Shown here: piece after piece, positions 43,321-51,096 of the stretch
Layout of the letters: the number at the start of each line of letters is the position of its first letter
How positions within the stretch are numbered: position 1 is the stretch's first letter
Assembly: GCA_018332375.1 (NCBI GenBank)
Contig: BOPV01000001.1
Location: forward strand, 992,001-1,056,000
Reading direction: 5' to 3'
Source: Roseiterribacter gracilis
Lineage (GTDB): Bacteria; Pseudomonadota; Alphaproteobacteria; BOG-932; Roseiterribacteraceae
DNA length: 64,000 nucleotides
Notes under the pieces: generated by a model
The model's input: the letters and a program-made list of their open reading frames with translations, nothing else
The model's database searches: none
What the model was told of the DNA's origin: nothing
Position numbers and translations under genes: made by a program

Positions 43321-43665
43321 CTACGAACGCTGCATCGCCTCGACGTCGCTCGATGCAACGTCGAAATGTTCGACTGTCTCCGGTCGGTCGAGCAGAAAAC
43401 GATCGTCTTCGGGATAATAGTGGGCGCGGGTCGGATCGGGGCCGGCGAAGCGTTTGATCGCGTCCCACGAATCCCACCAGCTCAACGTCGCAACTTCGGT
43501 CTCACCGTTGCCGAGATCGCGACAGACGATCTGGTAGCCACGATTGCCTTCGACGGCTCGATATTCGCTGCCGCCAGTTTCGATGATGTAGGCGACGTAC
43601 GCGTCGGTATCGGCGGTGCGGATGCGACCGGCCCAGCGGCGCAGGATCAAAGATGTCGAAGTCAT
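43321..43665 (-). CDS. Small monooxygenase-like (ABM/dimeric alpha-beta barrel) protein
   Basis: 114 residues. RRWAGRIRTADTDAYVAYIIETGG and ETEVATLSWWDSWDAIKRFAG give the ferredoxin-like pattern of antibiotic biosynthesis monooxygenase-type proteins. Function unknown. The ATG at 43665 has GAGG 6 bases upstream and starts only 16 bases after the 3' CCA end of the tRNA-Leu gene on the same strand, so it is probably transcribed with the tRNA. Confidence 0.7.
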   Translation of the reverse strand: MTSTSLILRRWAGRIRTADTDAYVAYIIETGGSEYRAVEGNRGYQIVCRDLGNGETEVATLSWWDSWDAIKRFAGPDPTRAHYYPEDDRFLLDRPETVEHFDVASSDVEAMQRS

Positions 43666-43681
43666 CTGTGACCTCGGATGT

Positions 43682-43766
43682 TGGTGCCCCGTGCCGGAAT
43701 CGAACCAGCACTCCTCTCGGAACCTGATTTTGAGTCAGGCGCGTCTACCAGTTCCGCCAACGGGGC
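43682..43766 (-). tRNA. tRNA-Leu (anticodon CAA)
   Basis: 85 bases including an encoded CCA. Acceptor arms GCCCCGT and ACGGGGC pair, followed by discriminator A and CCA. The D-arm region GGCGGAACTGGTAGACGC, anticodon stem CCTGA/TCAGG with loop CTCAAAA, a long variable arm (TTCCGAGAGGAG) and T-arm GCTGGTTCGATTCCGGC are all as expected for a class II leucine tRNA reading UUG. Confidence 0.97.
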
Positions 43767-43849
43767 CCATCGCGAGAGGCGCGGACTTTGCCGATCTCGC
43801 TCCAGCTTCGCAAGCGGGGTCGCCCGAAAATCTTGCCCCAGAATCTCGC

Positions 43850-43904
43850 TTGACCCGGCCCAGGCCGGCTTGTATTAAACCGATAGGTTATCAACCATCT
43901 GGTT
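43850..43904 (+). promoter_or_regulatory. Promoter and tandem operators of the ArsR operon
   Basis: -35 TTGACC (43850-43855), 17-base spacer, -10 TATTAA (43873-43878). Two copies of AACC-N4-GGTT follow, at 43878-43889 and 43893-43904, 15 bases apart, so they start at the -10 and cover the likely transcription start. Arrangement fits autorepression by the ArsR protein encoded just downstream. Confidence 0.7.
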
Positions 43905-43912
43905 AATTACAC

Positions 43913-44257
43913 GTGCCTGCCGACCCGCTGAGCGCCACCTTCTTCGCCCTCGCCGACCCGACGCGACGCGCCATCCTGGCCCGTCTCGCCCAGGGCGACG
44001 CGTCGGTCAAAGAACTCGCACAGCCGCATGAGATGAGCCTCGCCGCAGTCTCCAAACACCTGAAGGTGCTGGAGTCAGCGAAACTCATTTCGCGCGGACG
44101 CGAGGCGCAATGGCGGCCTTGTCATCTCGAACCCGAACCGCTGCGCGATCTCAACGCCTGGCTCGAATCCTTCCGCCAGTTCTGGGACCGCAATCTCGAC
44201 GGCCTCGCCACCTATCTGCAGACGCTGCAGCAGAACGCGAAAAAGCCGGGCGAGTAA
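43913..44257 (+). CDS. ArsR-family transcriptional regulator (SRPBCC-associated)
   Basis: 114 residues. Winged helix-turn-helix: LADPTRRAILARLAQGDASVKELAQPHEMSLAAVSKHLKVLESAKLI. No metal-binding CxC motif; the ending WRPCHLEPEPLRDLNAWLESFRQFW... is the type found beside SRPBCC-domain genes. The start is a GTG at 43913 without a Shine-Dalgarno. Two operator-like repeats sit over its promoter. Cotranscribed with the next two genes. Confidence 0.9.
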   Translation: MPADPLSATFFALADPTRRAILARLAQGDASVKELAQPHEMSLAAVSKHLKVLESAKLISRGREAQWRPCHLEPEPLRDLNAWLESFRQFWDRNLDGLATYLQTLQQNAKKPGE

Positions 44258-44300
44258 TCGATCGAACAACATCCAAACAACCAAACGAGTGAACGCGAAT

Positions 44301-44780
44301 ATGTCGTCGACTGTCGAAATGCCGGAACAGGATCCTCTTATCATCATGACGCGCGTCTTCGACGCGCCGCGTGCGCTGGTGTGGGAGACCTTCACCGATT
44401 GCAAACATCAGGTTCATTGGTGGGGCGGCCACGGCTGGACGTTGCCGGTGTGCGAGATCGAACTCCGCCCCGGCGGTGCCTGGCGACAGGTGATGCGCAC
44501 ACCCGAAGGCGCGGAATATCCGCTGAACAGCGTCATCGTCGAAGTGCAGCCACCCGAGCGTCTGGTCTGGACCGATGCGGTTCAATCGACGCATCCCGAC
44601 GCGCCGCCAAGCCCGCTGCACACAGTGACGTTTGAAGATCTCGGCAACAATAAAACCAAGTGGCACATGGTAGCGCGCTTCCCGTCGGCGCAGGCGCGCG
44701 AGATGGCGACGAAGATGGGCTACACCGCGATGATCGAGACCGGCAACGATCGTCTCGCCGCCTATCTCGCGACGCGGTGA
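44301..44780 (+). CDS. SRPBCC (AHSA1-like) domain protein
   Basis: 159 residues of the START/Bet v1-like superfamily: IMTRVFDAPRALVWETFTD, HVHW-like QVHWWGGHGWTLPVCEIELRPGGAWR and the C-terminal helix. These bind small hydrophobic ligands or assist polyketide-like chemistry; the ligand is unknown. The ATG at 44301 is chosen over a GTG at 44289. Follows the ArsR gene by 43 bases. Confidence 0.86.
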   Translation: MSSTVEMPEQDPLIIMTRVFDAPRALVWETFTDCKHQVHWWGGHGWTLPVCEIELRPGGAWRQVMRTPEGAEYPLNSVIVEVQPPERLVWTDAVQSTHPDAPPSPLHTVTFEDLGNNKTKWHMVARFPSAQAREMATKMGYTAMIETGNDRLAAYLATR

Positions 44781-44791
44781 AAGGCGCGCAC

Positions 44792-45175
44792 ATGACCAAG
44801 ATCTGGATTGCACGCGCGCTGCAAGCGTTGGTCGTTCTATTCATGCTGTTCGACAGCAGCATCAAGCTGGTGAAGATCCAGCCGGTGATCGATGCCTTCA
44901 CCACGCTTGGCTACGACCCGTCGCAAGCACGCCTGATCGGATCGATCGAACTGATCTGCACGCTGCTCTATCTGGTGCCGCGCACCGCAGTCCTGGGTGC
45001 GGTTCTGCTGACCGGCATCTTCGGCGGTGCGATTGCCAGCCATCTGCGGCTCGACGACCCGCTCTTCACCCATACGCTGTTCGGCCTCTATCTCGGCGGC
45101 ATGATGTGGGCGCCGCTGTTCCTGCGCGACGCGCGGCTGCGTCAGTTGCTGCCGCTTACGGCCAGGGCAGCGTAA
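44792..45175 (+). CDS. DoxX-like membrane protein
   Basis: 127 residues, four hydrophobic segments. Pattern ALQALVVLFMLFDSSIKLVKIQPV, GSIELICTLLYLVPRTAVLGAVLLTGIFGGAIASHLR and a final MMWAPLFLRDARLR is typical of the DoxX-like group seen beside ArsR/SRPBCC genes. Function unknown. Start at ATG 44792 with AAGG upstream; 11 bases after the SRPBCC stop. Confidence 0.82.
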   Translation: MTKIWIARALQALVVLFMLFDSSIKLVKIQPVIDAFTTLGYDPSQARLIGSIELICTLLYLVPRTAVLGAVLLTGIFGGAIASHLRLDDPLFTHTLFGLYLGGMMWAPLFLRDARLRQLLPLTARAA

Positions 45176-45203
45176 GCCCGCAGAAGTCATTCTTTGTGAC
45201 AGA

Positions 45204-45243
45204 CCCACCCCTTGCACCGCGCGTCGGTGCAAGGTTCGGTGGG
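45204..45243 (+). promoter_or_regulatory. Hairpin covering the dsbB ribosome binding site
   Basis: Inner perfect stem CCTTGCACCG / CGGTGCAAGG (45210-45219 and 45225-45234, loop CGCGT), then a 3-base bulge, then an outer stem CCCACC / GGTGGG (45204-45209 and 45238-45243). The GGTGGGG Shine-Dalgarno of dsbB (start 45247) is the outer right arm. It has no T-run, so it is not a terminator. Confidence 0.7.
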
Positions 45244-45246
45244 GGC

Positions 45247-45732
45247 ATGATCCGTACGGCAAGGGCGGCGTTCGCCCTCCTCACCCTTCTCGCGATCGGC
45301 GCGCTCGGCTTTGCACTGGTCCAGCAATATGCGTTCGGCCTGCCGCCTTGTGAGTTCTGCATCTGGCAGCGTTGGCCGTGGGGCTTGTTGCTGGCGTTGA
45401 GCGCGGCCAGCGCGCTCGCCGCTCCGCCGCGCCTGGCGCGGCCGATTCTCGTCGTCGCCGGCCTCTTGCTGCTGGTCGGTGCCGCCATCGCCGCCTTTCA
45501 TGCCGGTGTCGAACAACATTGGTGGGAAGGCCCGACCGCCTGCAGCTCGACCAGCCCGCCAGCGCGCTCGCTCGAGGCGCTGCGCGCGCAGCTGTCCAAC
45601 GCGCCGATCGTGCGTTGCGACCAAATTGCCTGGTCCCTGCTCGGCCTCTCGATGGCGGGCTACAACTTCCTGGTATCGTTGGCCGCCGCGCTCGTGACCC
45701 TGTCGGTCGCGCGCCGCGGATTTGGAGCTTGA
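45247..45732 (+). CDS. dsbB: Disulfide bond formation protein DsbB
   Basis: 161 residues, four membrane segments. Re-oxidises DsbA and passes electrons to quinone. The first redox pair is Cys35-x2-Cys38 (PPCEFCIWQRWPW); the second pair is Cys99 and Cys124, in the second periplasmic loop. Start at ATG 45247, whose ribosome binding site is buried in a hairpin. coq7 follows after 3 bases, a sensible partner because DsbB needs quinone. Confidence 0.92.
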   Translation: MIRTARAAFALLTLLAIGALGFALVQQYAFGLPPCEFCIWQRWPWGLLLALSAASALAAPPRLARPILVVAGLLLLVGAAIAAFHAGVEQHWWEGPTACSSTSPPARSLEALRAQLSNAPIVRCDQIAWSLLGLSMAGYNFLVSLAAALVTLSVARRGFGA

Positions 45733-45735
45733 GCC

Positions 45736-46290
45736 ATGACTGACACTGGGCCGCGGACCCTACCCGGCGATCTCACAGGGCACGCGCTGATCGACCGGAT
45801 CGTGCGCGTCGATCATGCCGGCGAATACGGCGCTATGCGCATCTATGACGGGCAGTTGGCGGTGCTCGGCAACAAAAGCGAAGCCGGCGCCGCGATCGAG
45901 AAAATGCGCGACCAGGAACGCGAACATCTCGACTGGTTCGAAGCTGCAGTACCGCGTTACCGCGCACGACCGACCGTGCTGCATCCGTTGTGGCATGTCG
46001 GCGGGTTCGTGTTGGGCGCAGCGACGGCGGCACTCGGGCCCCGCGCTGCGATGGCGTGCACGGTCGCGGTCGAAGAAGTGATCGACGAGCACTACGCCAA
46101 ACAAACGCGCCAATTGGGCGACACCGAGCCCGAACTGGTCGCCAAGATCGAACAGTTCCGCGCCGAAGAACTCGAACATCGCGACACCGGCCTCGCCCAC
46201 GAAGCCGAACAGGCGCCCGCCTATCCGGTGCTGCGCGCGGCCGTCAAAGGCGCCTGCCGTTTTGCGATCTTTCTCAGCGAACGAGTCTAA
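45736..46290 (+). CDS. coq7: Demethoxyubiquinone hydroxylase Coq7
   Basis: 184 residues, full length. Di-iron enzyme for the penultimate step of ubiquinone synthesis. Ligand motifs: Glu30 (RVDHAGEYGAMRIYDGQ), Glu61 and His64 (RDQEREHL), Glu113 region (AVEEVIDEHY) and Glu145/His148 (AEELEHRDTG). Lies directly after dsbB; its stop shares a base with the following gene's ATG. Confidence 0.95.
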   Translation: MTDTGPRTLPGDLTGHALIDRIVRVDHAGEYGAMRIYDGQLAVLGNKSEAGAAIEKMRDQEREHLDWFEAAVPRYRARPTVLHPLWHVGGFVLGAATAALGPRAAMACTVAVEEVIDEHYAKQTRQLGDTEPELVAKIEQFRAEELEHRDTGLAHEAEQAPAYPVLRAAVKGACRFAIFLSERV

Positions 46291-47660
46291 TGAAACTGCT
46301 CCTTGTTCTGCTGTTCGCAGCACTGGCGACAAATGCGTCTGCCTATGACCTGACCGACGCCGATCGCACCAAGATCGATCGCACGGTCGAGAACGTCCTG
46401 AAACAGGCGCAGACGCCGGCCGCGTCGATTGCGATCGTGCTCGACGGCAAGCTCGCCTACGCCAAAGCCTATGGCGCCGCGAAATTGTCGCCGCGCGTGG
46501 CGGCGACCAGCGACATGCGTTTCCCAATCGGATCGGTGTCGAAGCAATTCACCGCGGCTGCGATCCTGCGCCTGCGCGAAGACGGCAAGATCAAGCTCGA
46601 AGACAAGGTTTCGCAGTACGTGCCCGAGGTCGAGCATGGCAGCGAGATGACCGTGCATCAGTTGCTCGATCACACGTCGGGCCTGCGCGATTACTGGCCG
46701 CAGGATTTCATGATCCCGCCAATGCGCGAACCGACGACGCCGTTGGCGATTCTGCAGCGCTGGGCGACCGGCGCACTCGACTTCGCGCCCGGCACCGATT
46801 GGCAGTACAGCAACACTGGCTTCGTTGCCGCCGGCGTCGCGTCGGAACGGATCAGCGGCAAACCGTTGCTGCAGCAATTGCAGGACGGCGTGTTCAAACC
46901 GCTGGGCATGACCAGCGTGATCGAAGCATCGGTGAAGCCGTCGCCCGACGTGCTCGGCTATACGCGCTATGCGTTGGGACCGGTGCGCGCAGCCGAACTC
47001 GACCGCGCCAACTGGATGTATGCAGCCGGCGGGCTTGCGATGACCGCCAGCGATCTTGCGCGCTGGGACATCAGCCTGATCAATCGCTCGCTGCTGCAGC
47101 CTGCGTCGTACGACGCGATGCTGACGCCGACCAAGCTCGCCAGCGGCAAAGACACGAATTACGGGCTAGGTATCGGCGTCAACACGGTCAACGGCCGCAA
47201 AGTGATTTCGCATGGCGGCGAGGTCACCGGCTTCCTGACCGAGAACGCGATCTATCCCGACGACAAGGCTGCGATCGTGGTGATGGTCAACAGCGATGCA
47301 GCGGGCGGACCGCAAGCCCGCATCGCCGAACGCCTCGCCAGCCTGGTGCTGCCGACCAATGCAAAAGACCAAGCCGTGCGCGAATTCTTCGACATGTTGC
47401 GCGCGGGCAAATTCGATCCGGCGCGCATGACGTCGTATGGAAGTTCCTGGTTCACCAATCAGGTGATCGCGGACTACCAGACGACCTTGGCCAAGTTCGG
47501 AGAACCCGATCTGTTCAAGCTGCGCCGATCCTCAGAACGCGGCGGTCTCGACACGCGCAGCTACACAGTGCGCAGCGGCGACAAGTCGATGAATGTGCTG
47601 GTACGGATGGGGCCAGACCAGAAGATCGAGCAATTCTCGGTGGGGCCGCTGCCCGACTAG
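46290..47660 (+). CDS. Secreted serine hydrolase of the beta-lactamase class C family
   Basis: 456 residues. Signal peptide MKLLLVLLFAALATNASA. Active-site Ser82-Val-Ser-Lys85 (PIGSVSKQF), Tyr173-Ser-Asn175 (WQYSNTGF) and the HGG third motif (VISHGGEVTGF) are all there. Related proteins are esterases, D-amino peptidases or penicillin-binding-like enzymes, so true beta-lactamase activity should not be assumed. A C-terminal domain of about 110 residues follows. Cotranscribed with coq7; its end overlaps the convergent HNH gene by 4 bases. Confidence 0.87.
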   Translation: MKLLLVLLFAALATNASAYDLTDADRTKIDRTVENVLKQAQTPAASIAIVLDGKLAYAKAYGAAKLSPRVAATSDMRFPIGSVSKQFTAAAILRLREDGKIKLEDKVSQYVPEVEHGSEMTVHQLLDHTSGLRDYWPQDFMIPPMREPTTPLAILQRWATGALDFAPGTDWQYSNTGFVAAGVASERISGKPLLQQLQDGVFKPLGMTSVIEASVKPSPDVLGYTRYALGPVRAAELDRANWMYAAGGLAMTASDLARWDISLINRSLLQPASYDAMLTPTKLASGKDTNYGLGIGVNTVNGRKVISHGGEVTGFLTENAIYPDDKAAIVVMVNSDAAGGPQARIAERLASLVLPTNAKDQAVREFFDMLRAGKFDPARMTSYGSSWFTNQVIADYQTTLAKFGEPDLFKLRRSSERGGLDTRSYTVRSGDKSMNVLVRMGPDQKIEQFSVGPLPD

Positions 47661-48256
47661 GAATCCAGCTCGCTGTCCCAATAGAGATAATCGCGCCAGC
47701 TCTCGTGCAGGAAGTTAGGCGGAAATTGGCGCCCGTTTTCCTGCAGTTCAAACGCGCTGGGCTGGAATGGTTCGAGGCGCGGATGCATGCCGCATTCGCG
47801 GCAGAGCTTGTCGCCTTTGCGAAGATTGCAGGCGCTGCAAGCGGTGAGGACATTGTCCCAGGTGGTGCGGCCGCCGCGAGAGCGCGGGATGACGTGGTCG
47901 AACGTCAATTCGTGGGTGGGAAACCCGGTGCCGCAATACTGACAGGTGAAACTGTCGCGCAGAAAAACATTGAAGCGAGTGAAGGCCGGTCTGCGCGTCG
48001 CTTGTACGTACTCTTTGAGCGAGATGACGCTGGGTAGCCTCATCTCGAAGTTCGGACTTCGGACCGTCTGATCGTAATGCGAGAGGATGTTGACGCGATC
48101 GAGGAACACCGCCTTGACCGTGTCCTGCCAAGACCACAGCGACAGCGGAAAGTAACTGAGCGGCCGGAAGTCGGCGTTCAGTACCAATGCCGGACAGGAG
48201 TCGAGCGGTGGCGACAAGCGCAAAACCTCGTCTTCCCACGTCACAAAACGCGCCAT
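47657..48256 (-). CDS. HNH endonuclease-domain protein
   Basis: 199 residues. The HNH core includes Cys105-x2-Cys108 (SFTCQYCG), the DH pair at 120-121 (LTFDHVIPRSRGG), Asn135 and Cys140-x2-Cys143 (ACSACNLRKG). The N-terminal 90 residues (LVLNADFRPLSYFPLSLWSWQDTVKAVF) are typical of a widely conserved chromosomal HNH family whose role is unknown, rather than of a mobile element. ATG at 48256 preferred to a TTG at 48286. Confidence 0.88.
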   Translation of the reverse strand: MARFVTWEDEVLRLSPPLDSCPALVLNADFRPLSYFPLSLWSWQDTVKAVFLDRVNILSHYDQTVRSPNFEMRLPSVISLKEYVQATRRPAFTRFNVFLRDSFTCQYCGTGFPTHELTFDHVIPRSRGGRTTWDNVLTACSACNLRKGDKLCRECGMHPRLEPFQPSAFELQENGRQFPPNFLHESWRDYLYWDSELDS

Positions 48257-48299
48257 CGAAATAGTGGATTCGCGCGTCTCCGGCAACCTGAAGCCGATT

Positions 48300-48950
48300 C
48301 TAGCCCAGTACGGACTTCAAGAATCCCAGGCCGCGCGTCATCCCTTCCGCGTCGATTCCGTGGCCCAGCCCTGGGCGTAGCAGGGTCTGCGCGCTGATTC
48401 CCGCCGCATCGAGGCCTTTGACCGCGGCCGACAATGCGCCGGCCGGAACGACTTGGTCGGCGGTGCCATGCACCAGCATCACCTTCGGCCGCGACTTGAT
48501 CTCGGCCGGCAGTTTCTCGGGCGCAATCAGCGCACCGGAAAACCCTAGAATGCCCGCCAATGGTTTGGCGCGGCGCAGCCCGACATGCAGCGCCACCATC
48601 GTGCCCTGGCTAAACCCGACCAGCGCGCAGGCGCTTTCGTCGAGCCCGTGTTCGGCCAGCCGCGCATCGAGCCATGCATTGAAGACGGGCGCGGCTGCTT
48701 CGACGCCCGCGACCATGCGGGCGGGCGACCGGTCTTCCAGGCTGAACCACTGAAAGCCGAACCCGACTTCGCAGCGTTCGTGGGCGTTCGGCGCATAGAA
48801 GACCGCGTCCGGCAGCGACGGCGCCCAGGACGGCGCCAGGCCCAGCAAGTCATGCCCGTCGGCGCCATAGCCGTGCAGCAGCACCACGATGTGTTTGGCT
48901 TTGCCGCCAGCAGCGGGGAGCAGCGACGGTCCGTCGAGTTTTGCAGTCAT
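48300..48950 (-). CDS. Carboxylesterase/phospholipase-type hydrolase (PF02230)
   Basis: 216 residues, cytoplasmic. Alpha/beta hydrolase with LLHGYGADGHDLLGLAP, nucleophile elbow GFSQG (Ser114), the acid in VHGTADQVVP and the His in GLGHGID. Family members hydrolyse carboxylesters, lysophospholipids or acyl-thioesters. Start at ATG 48950 with AAGG upstream. Head-to-head with gluQ, 70 bases apart. Confidence 0.87.
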   Translation of the reverse strand: MTAKLDGPSLLPAAGGKAKHIVVLLHGYGADGHDLLGLAPSWAPSLPDAVFYAPNAHERCEVGFGFQWFSLEDRSPARMVAGVEAAAPVFNAWLDARLAEHGLDESACALVGFSQGTMVALHVGLRRAKPLAGILGFSGALIAPEKLPAEIKSRPKVMLVHGTADQVVPAGALSAAVKGLDAAGISAQTLLRPGLGHGIDAEGMTRGLGFLKSVLG

Positions 48951-49020
48951 GTCGCGCCTTTGGGCCGCCCGCCCCGGCTTGTCAACGATGCGGGCCCGTG
49001 GCGAAGGTCGGACCGTGTCC

Positions 49021-49842
49021 ATGCTCGCCCGTTTCGCACCAAGCCCGACCGGGCGCCTCCATCTCGGTCACGCCTACGCCGCCCTCTTCGCCTGGCGCGC
49101 GCCGGGACGGACCGGCACCTGCCTGTTGCGGATCGAAGACATCGACCCCGATCGCTGTCGCCCCGACTACGAGCAGGGAATTTACGACGACCTCGCGTGG
49201 CTTGGCCTGACCTGGCCGACGCCGGTGCGGCGTCAGTCCCAGCACATGCAGGACTATCGCGCGGCGCTGACGCGGCTGACCGAGATGGGCGTCACCTATC
49301 CGTGCTTTTGCAGCCGGCAGGATGTGGCGCGCGCCGCGACCGCACACGGACCGGAAGGCGCGATCTATCCCGGCACGTGCCGCACGCTGGATGCAGCAAC
49401 GCGCGCCGATCGGATCGCGCGCGGCGACGCGCATTCGATCCGGCTCGACGTTGCGCGCGGTGCTGCGATCACCGGGCCGCTCTTCTGGGACGAGCGCGAC
49501 GAAGGACGGATCGCGGTCGATCCCGCGATCGGCGGCGATCCCGTCATCGCGCGGCGCGACGTGCCGACCAGCTATCACCTGTCGGTGACGGTCGACGATC
49601 ATCTGCAGCAGATCACCTTGGTGCCGCGCGGACGCGATCTGTTTCTCGCCACGCATGTGCAACGCCTGCTGCAGGCGTTGTTGGGGTTTGCCGCGCCGCT
49701 CTACGCGCATCACGCGCTCGTGCTCGACACCGACGGACAGAAATTGTCCAAGCGCGATCACGCTACCGCGCTGGCGGATTTACGCGCCGAAGGTTGGAGC
49801 GTCGCCGACGTGAAGAAGCGAATCGGCTGGCAGGACGATTAA
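49021..49842 (+). CDS. gluQ: tRNA glutamyl-Q(34) synthetase GluQ
   Basis: 273 residues: a truncated glutamyl-tRNA synthetase core without the anticodon-binding domain, which is diagnostic of GluQ. It attaches Glu to queuosine at position 34 of tRNA-Asp. FAPSPTGRLHLGHA holds the HIGH motif and QKLSKRDHA the KMSKS-like motif. Zinc-site residues CFCS and YPGTC are present. Start at ATG 49021; a GTG two codons earlier is possible. Confidence 0.92.
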   Translation: MLARFAPSPTGRLHLGHAYAALFAWRAPGRTGTCLLRIEDIDPDRCRPDYEQGIYDDLAWLGLTWPTPVRRQSQHMQDYRAALTRLTEMGVTYPCFCSRQDVARAATAHGPEGAIYPGTCRTLDAATRADRIARGDAHSIRLDVARGAAITGPLFWDERDEGRIAVDPAIGGDPVIARRDVPTSYHLSVTVDDHLQQITLVPRGRDLFLATHVQRLLQALLGFAAPLYAHHALVLDTDGQKLSKRDHATALADLRAEGWSVADVKKRIGWQDD

Positions 49843-50699
49843 AGCTGGTCCGGCCGTACGCCGCGAAACCCGGCTGCCAATGCGGGATAATCCGGCTCGC
49901 GATCTGGATCGAGCTTGCCGTGACGCATCAGAAACTCAATCACGACCATTGCGACGTTGAATTTGAAATCATCGGTCGTGCGCAACGTGTGCAACACGCG
50001 ATCGAGCGGCCACAATTCGAACGACGCGACTTCGCCGTCGCGATTCTCGGGCACGACATGGGCGGGCAGTTCGAGGTCGAACACGAACAGCGCGTCGTTG
50101 CGCAGCCCCTCGCCCTTGGCGAATTTGTACGTAAGCGATCCAACCGGCACCGCGCGATCGGCCCATTCGGTACTTAGTCCCGCTTCTTCCGCAGCTTCCT
50201 TGCGCAGATTTTCGCGCAACGACAAACCAGCGGGCTGCCCGCCTGCAATGATGTGGTCGAGCTTGCCGGGTTCGACGTCGCGATCCATCGCGCGTCGTCC
50301 GATCCACAGCAGTATTTCTTCGCCGCGCCGTACGAATCCGTTCACGTGCACGCCATAGGCGGCGAATCCGAGCGGCGTGGTTGCGGCACGATCCACCGTG
50401 GCAAGCGGCGCCTCGCCCCAGCGCGCCAGCAACGGAAATTGTTCGCCCGACGCTTTGCGGTCGGTGAAACGCGCGATGATGGGCATTGCATCGGCCAGAA
50501 CCGCAGATCGCGCAGCCGTATCCGGCAAGGACGGATCGAGAACCAGACGGTCGTTTCTCCGTTCGAATCCGCGGGCTGCGGACAGCGCATCCGCCACGTG
50601 TGGCCGGACGAATCCGACATCTCTGCCAGCCGCCTCGAAGCGCAGAAAATCGGACGGCGACCATGCAGTGCAGCGGACCACGTGTCGCAGCAAATCCAT
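49839..50699 (-). CDS. NUDIX hydrolase with DUF4743 N-terminal domain
   Basis: 286 residues. An N-terminal domain of about 110 residues (DUF4743-like; IARFTDRKASGEQFPLLARWGEAPLATVDRAA) precedes a NUDIX domain with the box variant AGGQPAGLSLRENLRKEAAEEAGL; the first Glu of the consensus is Leu here, as is usual for this subgroup. Related eukaryotic domains are fused to thiamine pyrophosphokinase and act on thiamine-diphosphate derivatives; substrate here is inferred only. Convergent overlap of 4 bases with gluQ. Confidence 0.85.
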   Translation of the reverse strand: MDLLRHVVRCTAWSPSDFLRFEAAGRDVGFVRPHVADALSAARGFERRNDRLVLDPSLPDTAARSAVLADAMPIIARFTDRKASGEQFPLLARWGEAPLATVDRAATTPLGFAAYGVHVNGFVRRGEEILLWIGRRAMDRDVEPGKLDHIIAGGQPAGLSLRENLRKEAAEEAGLSTEWADRAVPVGSLTYKFAKGEGLRNDALFVFDLELPAHVVPENRDGEVASFELWPLDRVLHTLRTTDDFKFNVAMVVIEFLMRHGKLDPDREPDYPALAAGFRGVRPDQL

Positions 50700-50757
50700 T
50701 GAATTCCCTTCTCTTCCAGCTCTCCCGTACGAACGGTGGCCGGACTATAGTGATCCC

Positions 50758-50955
50758 ATGCGTATGATCCTCATCGTTCTTCTCGGCCTGACCCTGGTCG
50801 GCGTCGTCGCGGTCTTGCTGATCGGCGTCGTTGCGATGGGGCGCGGCGGCGATTTCAACCGCAAATACGGCAATCTGCTGATGCGCGCCCGTGTCGGGCT
50901 GCAGGCGCTCGCATTGCTGCTGCTGGCGGCCTTGTATTTCTCGCCGCCGAGCTGA
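50758..50955 (+). CDS. Small twin-transmembrane HIG1-type protein
   Basis: 65 residues with two hydrophobic segments (MRMILIVLLGLTLVGVVAVLLIGVVAM and the C-terminal VGLQALALLLLAALYF) joined by GRGGDFNRKYGNLLMRARV, the motif of bacterial HIG1-domain proteins. Mitochondrial relatives assist respiratory complexes. In many alphaproteobacteria such a gene lies near etfBA, as here (140 bases upstream of etfB). Confidence 0.82.
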   Translation: MRMILIVLLGLTLVGVVAVLLIGVVAMGRGGDFNRKYGNLLMRARVGLQALALLLLAALYFSPPS

Positions 50956-51012
50956 ACGCAGTCCGGGCAGCGGACTGCCACTGCGCTGCATAGCTCTATT
51001 CCGCGGCGTTCC

Positions 51013-51040
51013 TTGACAGCGGCGAAAAGCGCTTCATAGG
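51013..51040 (+). promoter_or_regulatory. Likely promoter of the etfBA operon
   Basis: A perfect TTGACA at 51013-51018, a 16-base spacer and CATAGG at 51035-51040. The -10 is a poor match. The position, 57 bases ahead of the etfB start, is sensible. Confidence 0.45.
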
Positions 51041-51096
51041 TTGCCGCCCGTTTTTCCGCCCATTTTCATGATTTTCTCTCCTGGGGTTTGCGGCCG

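Noticed and set aside
43682-43766. tRNA-Leu as an integration site of a genomic island
   Set aside because: No integrase gene and no repeat of the tRNA 3' end was noticed in the window; both sides carry ordinary chromosomal genes.
46290-47660. Antibiotic resistance beta-lactamase
   Set aside because: The Ser-x-x-Lys, Tyr-Ser-Asn and HGG motifs define the superfamily, which is mostly esterases and peptidases; there is no resistance context and a long C-terminal extension is present.
47657-48256. HNH gene as part of a mobile intron or homing element
   Set aside because: It is a full-length member of a conserved chromosomal HNH family, with no intron boundaries, repeats or disrupted gene around it.
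48585-50177. 530-codon plus-strand frame across the esterase, gluQ and NUDIX genes
   Set aside because: Out of frame with gluQ and antisense to the other two, whose catalytic motifs are intact.
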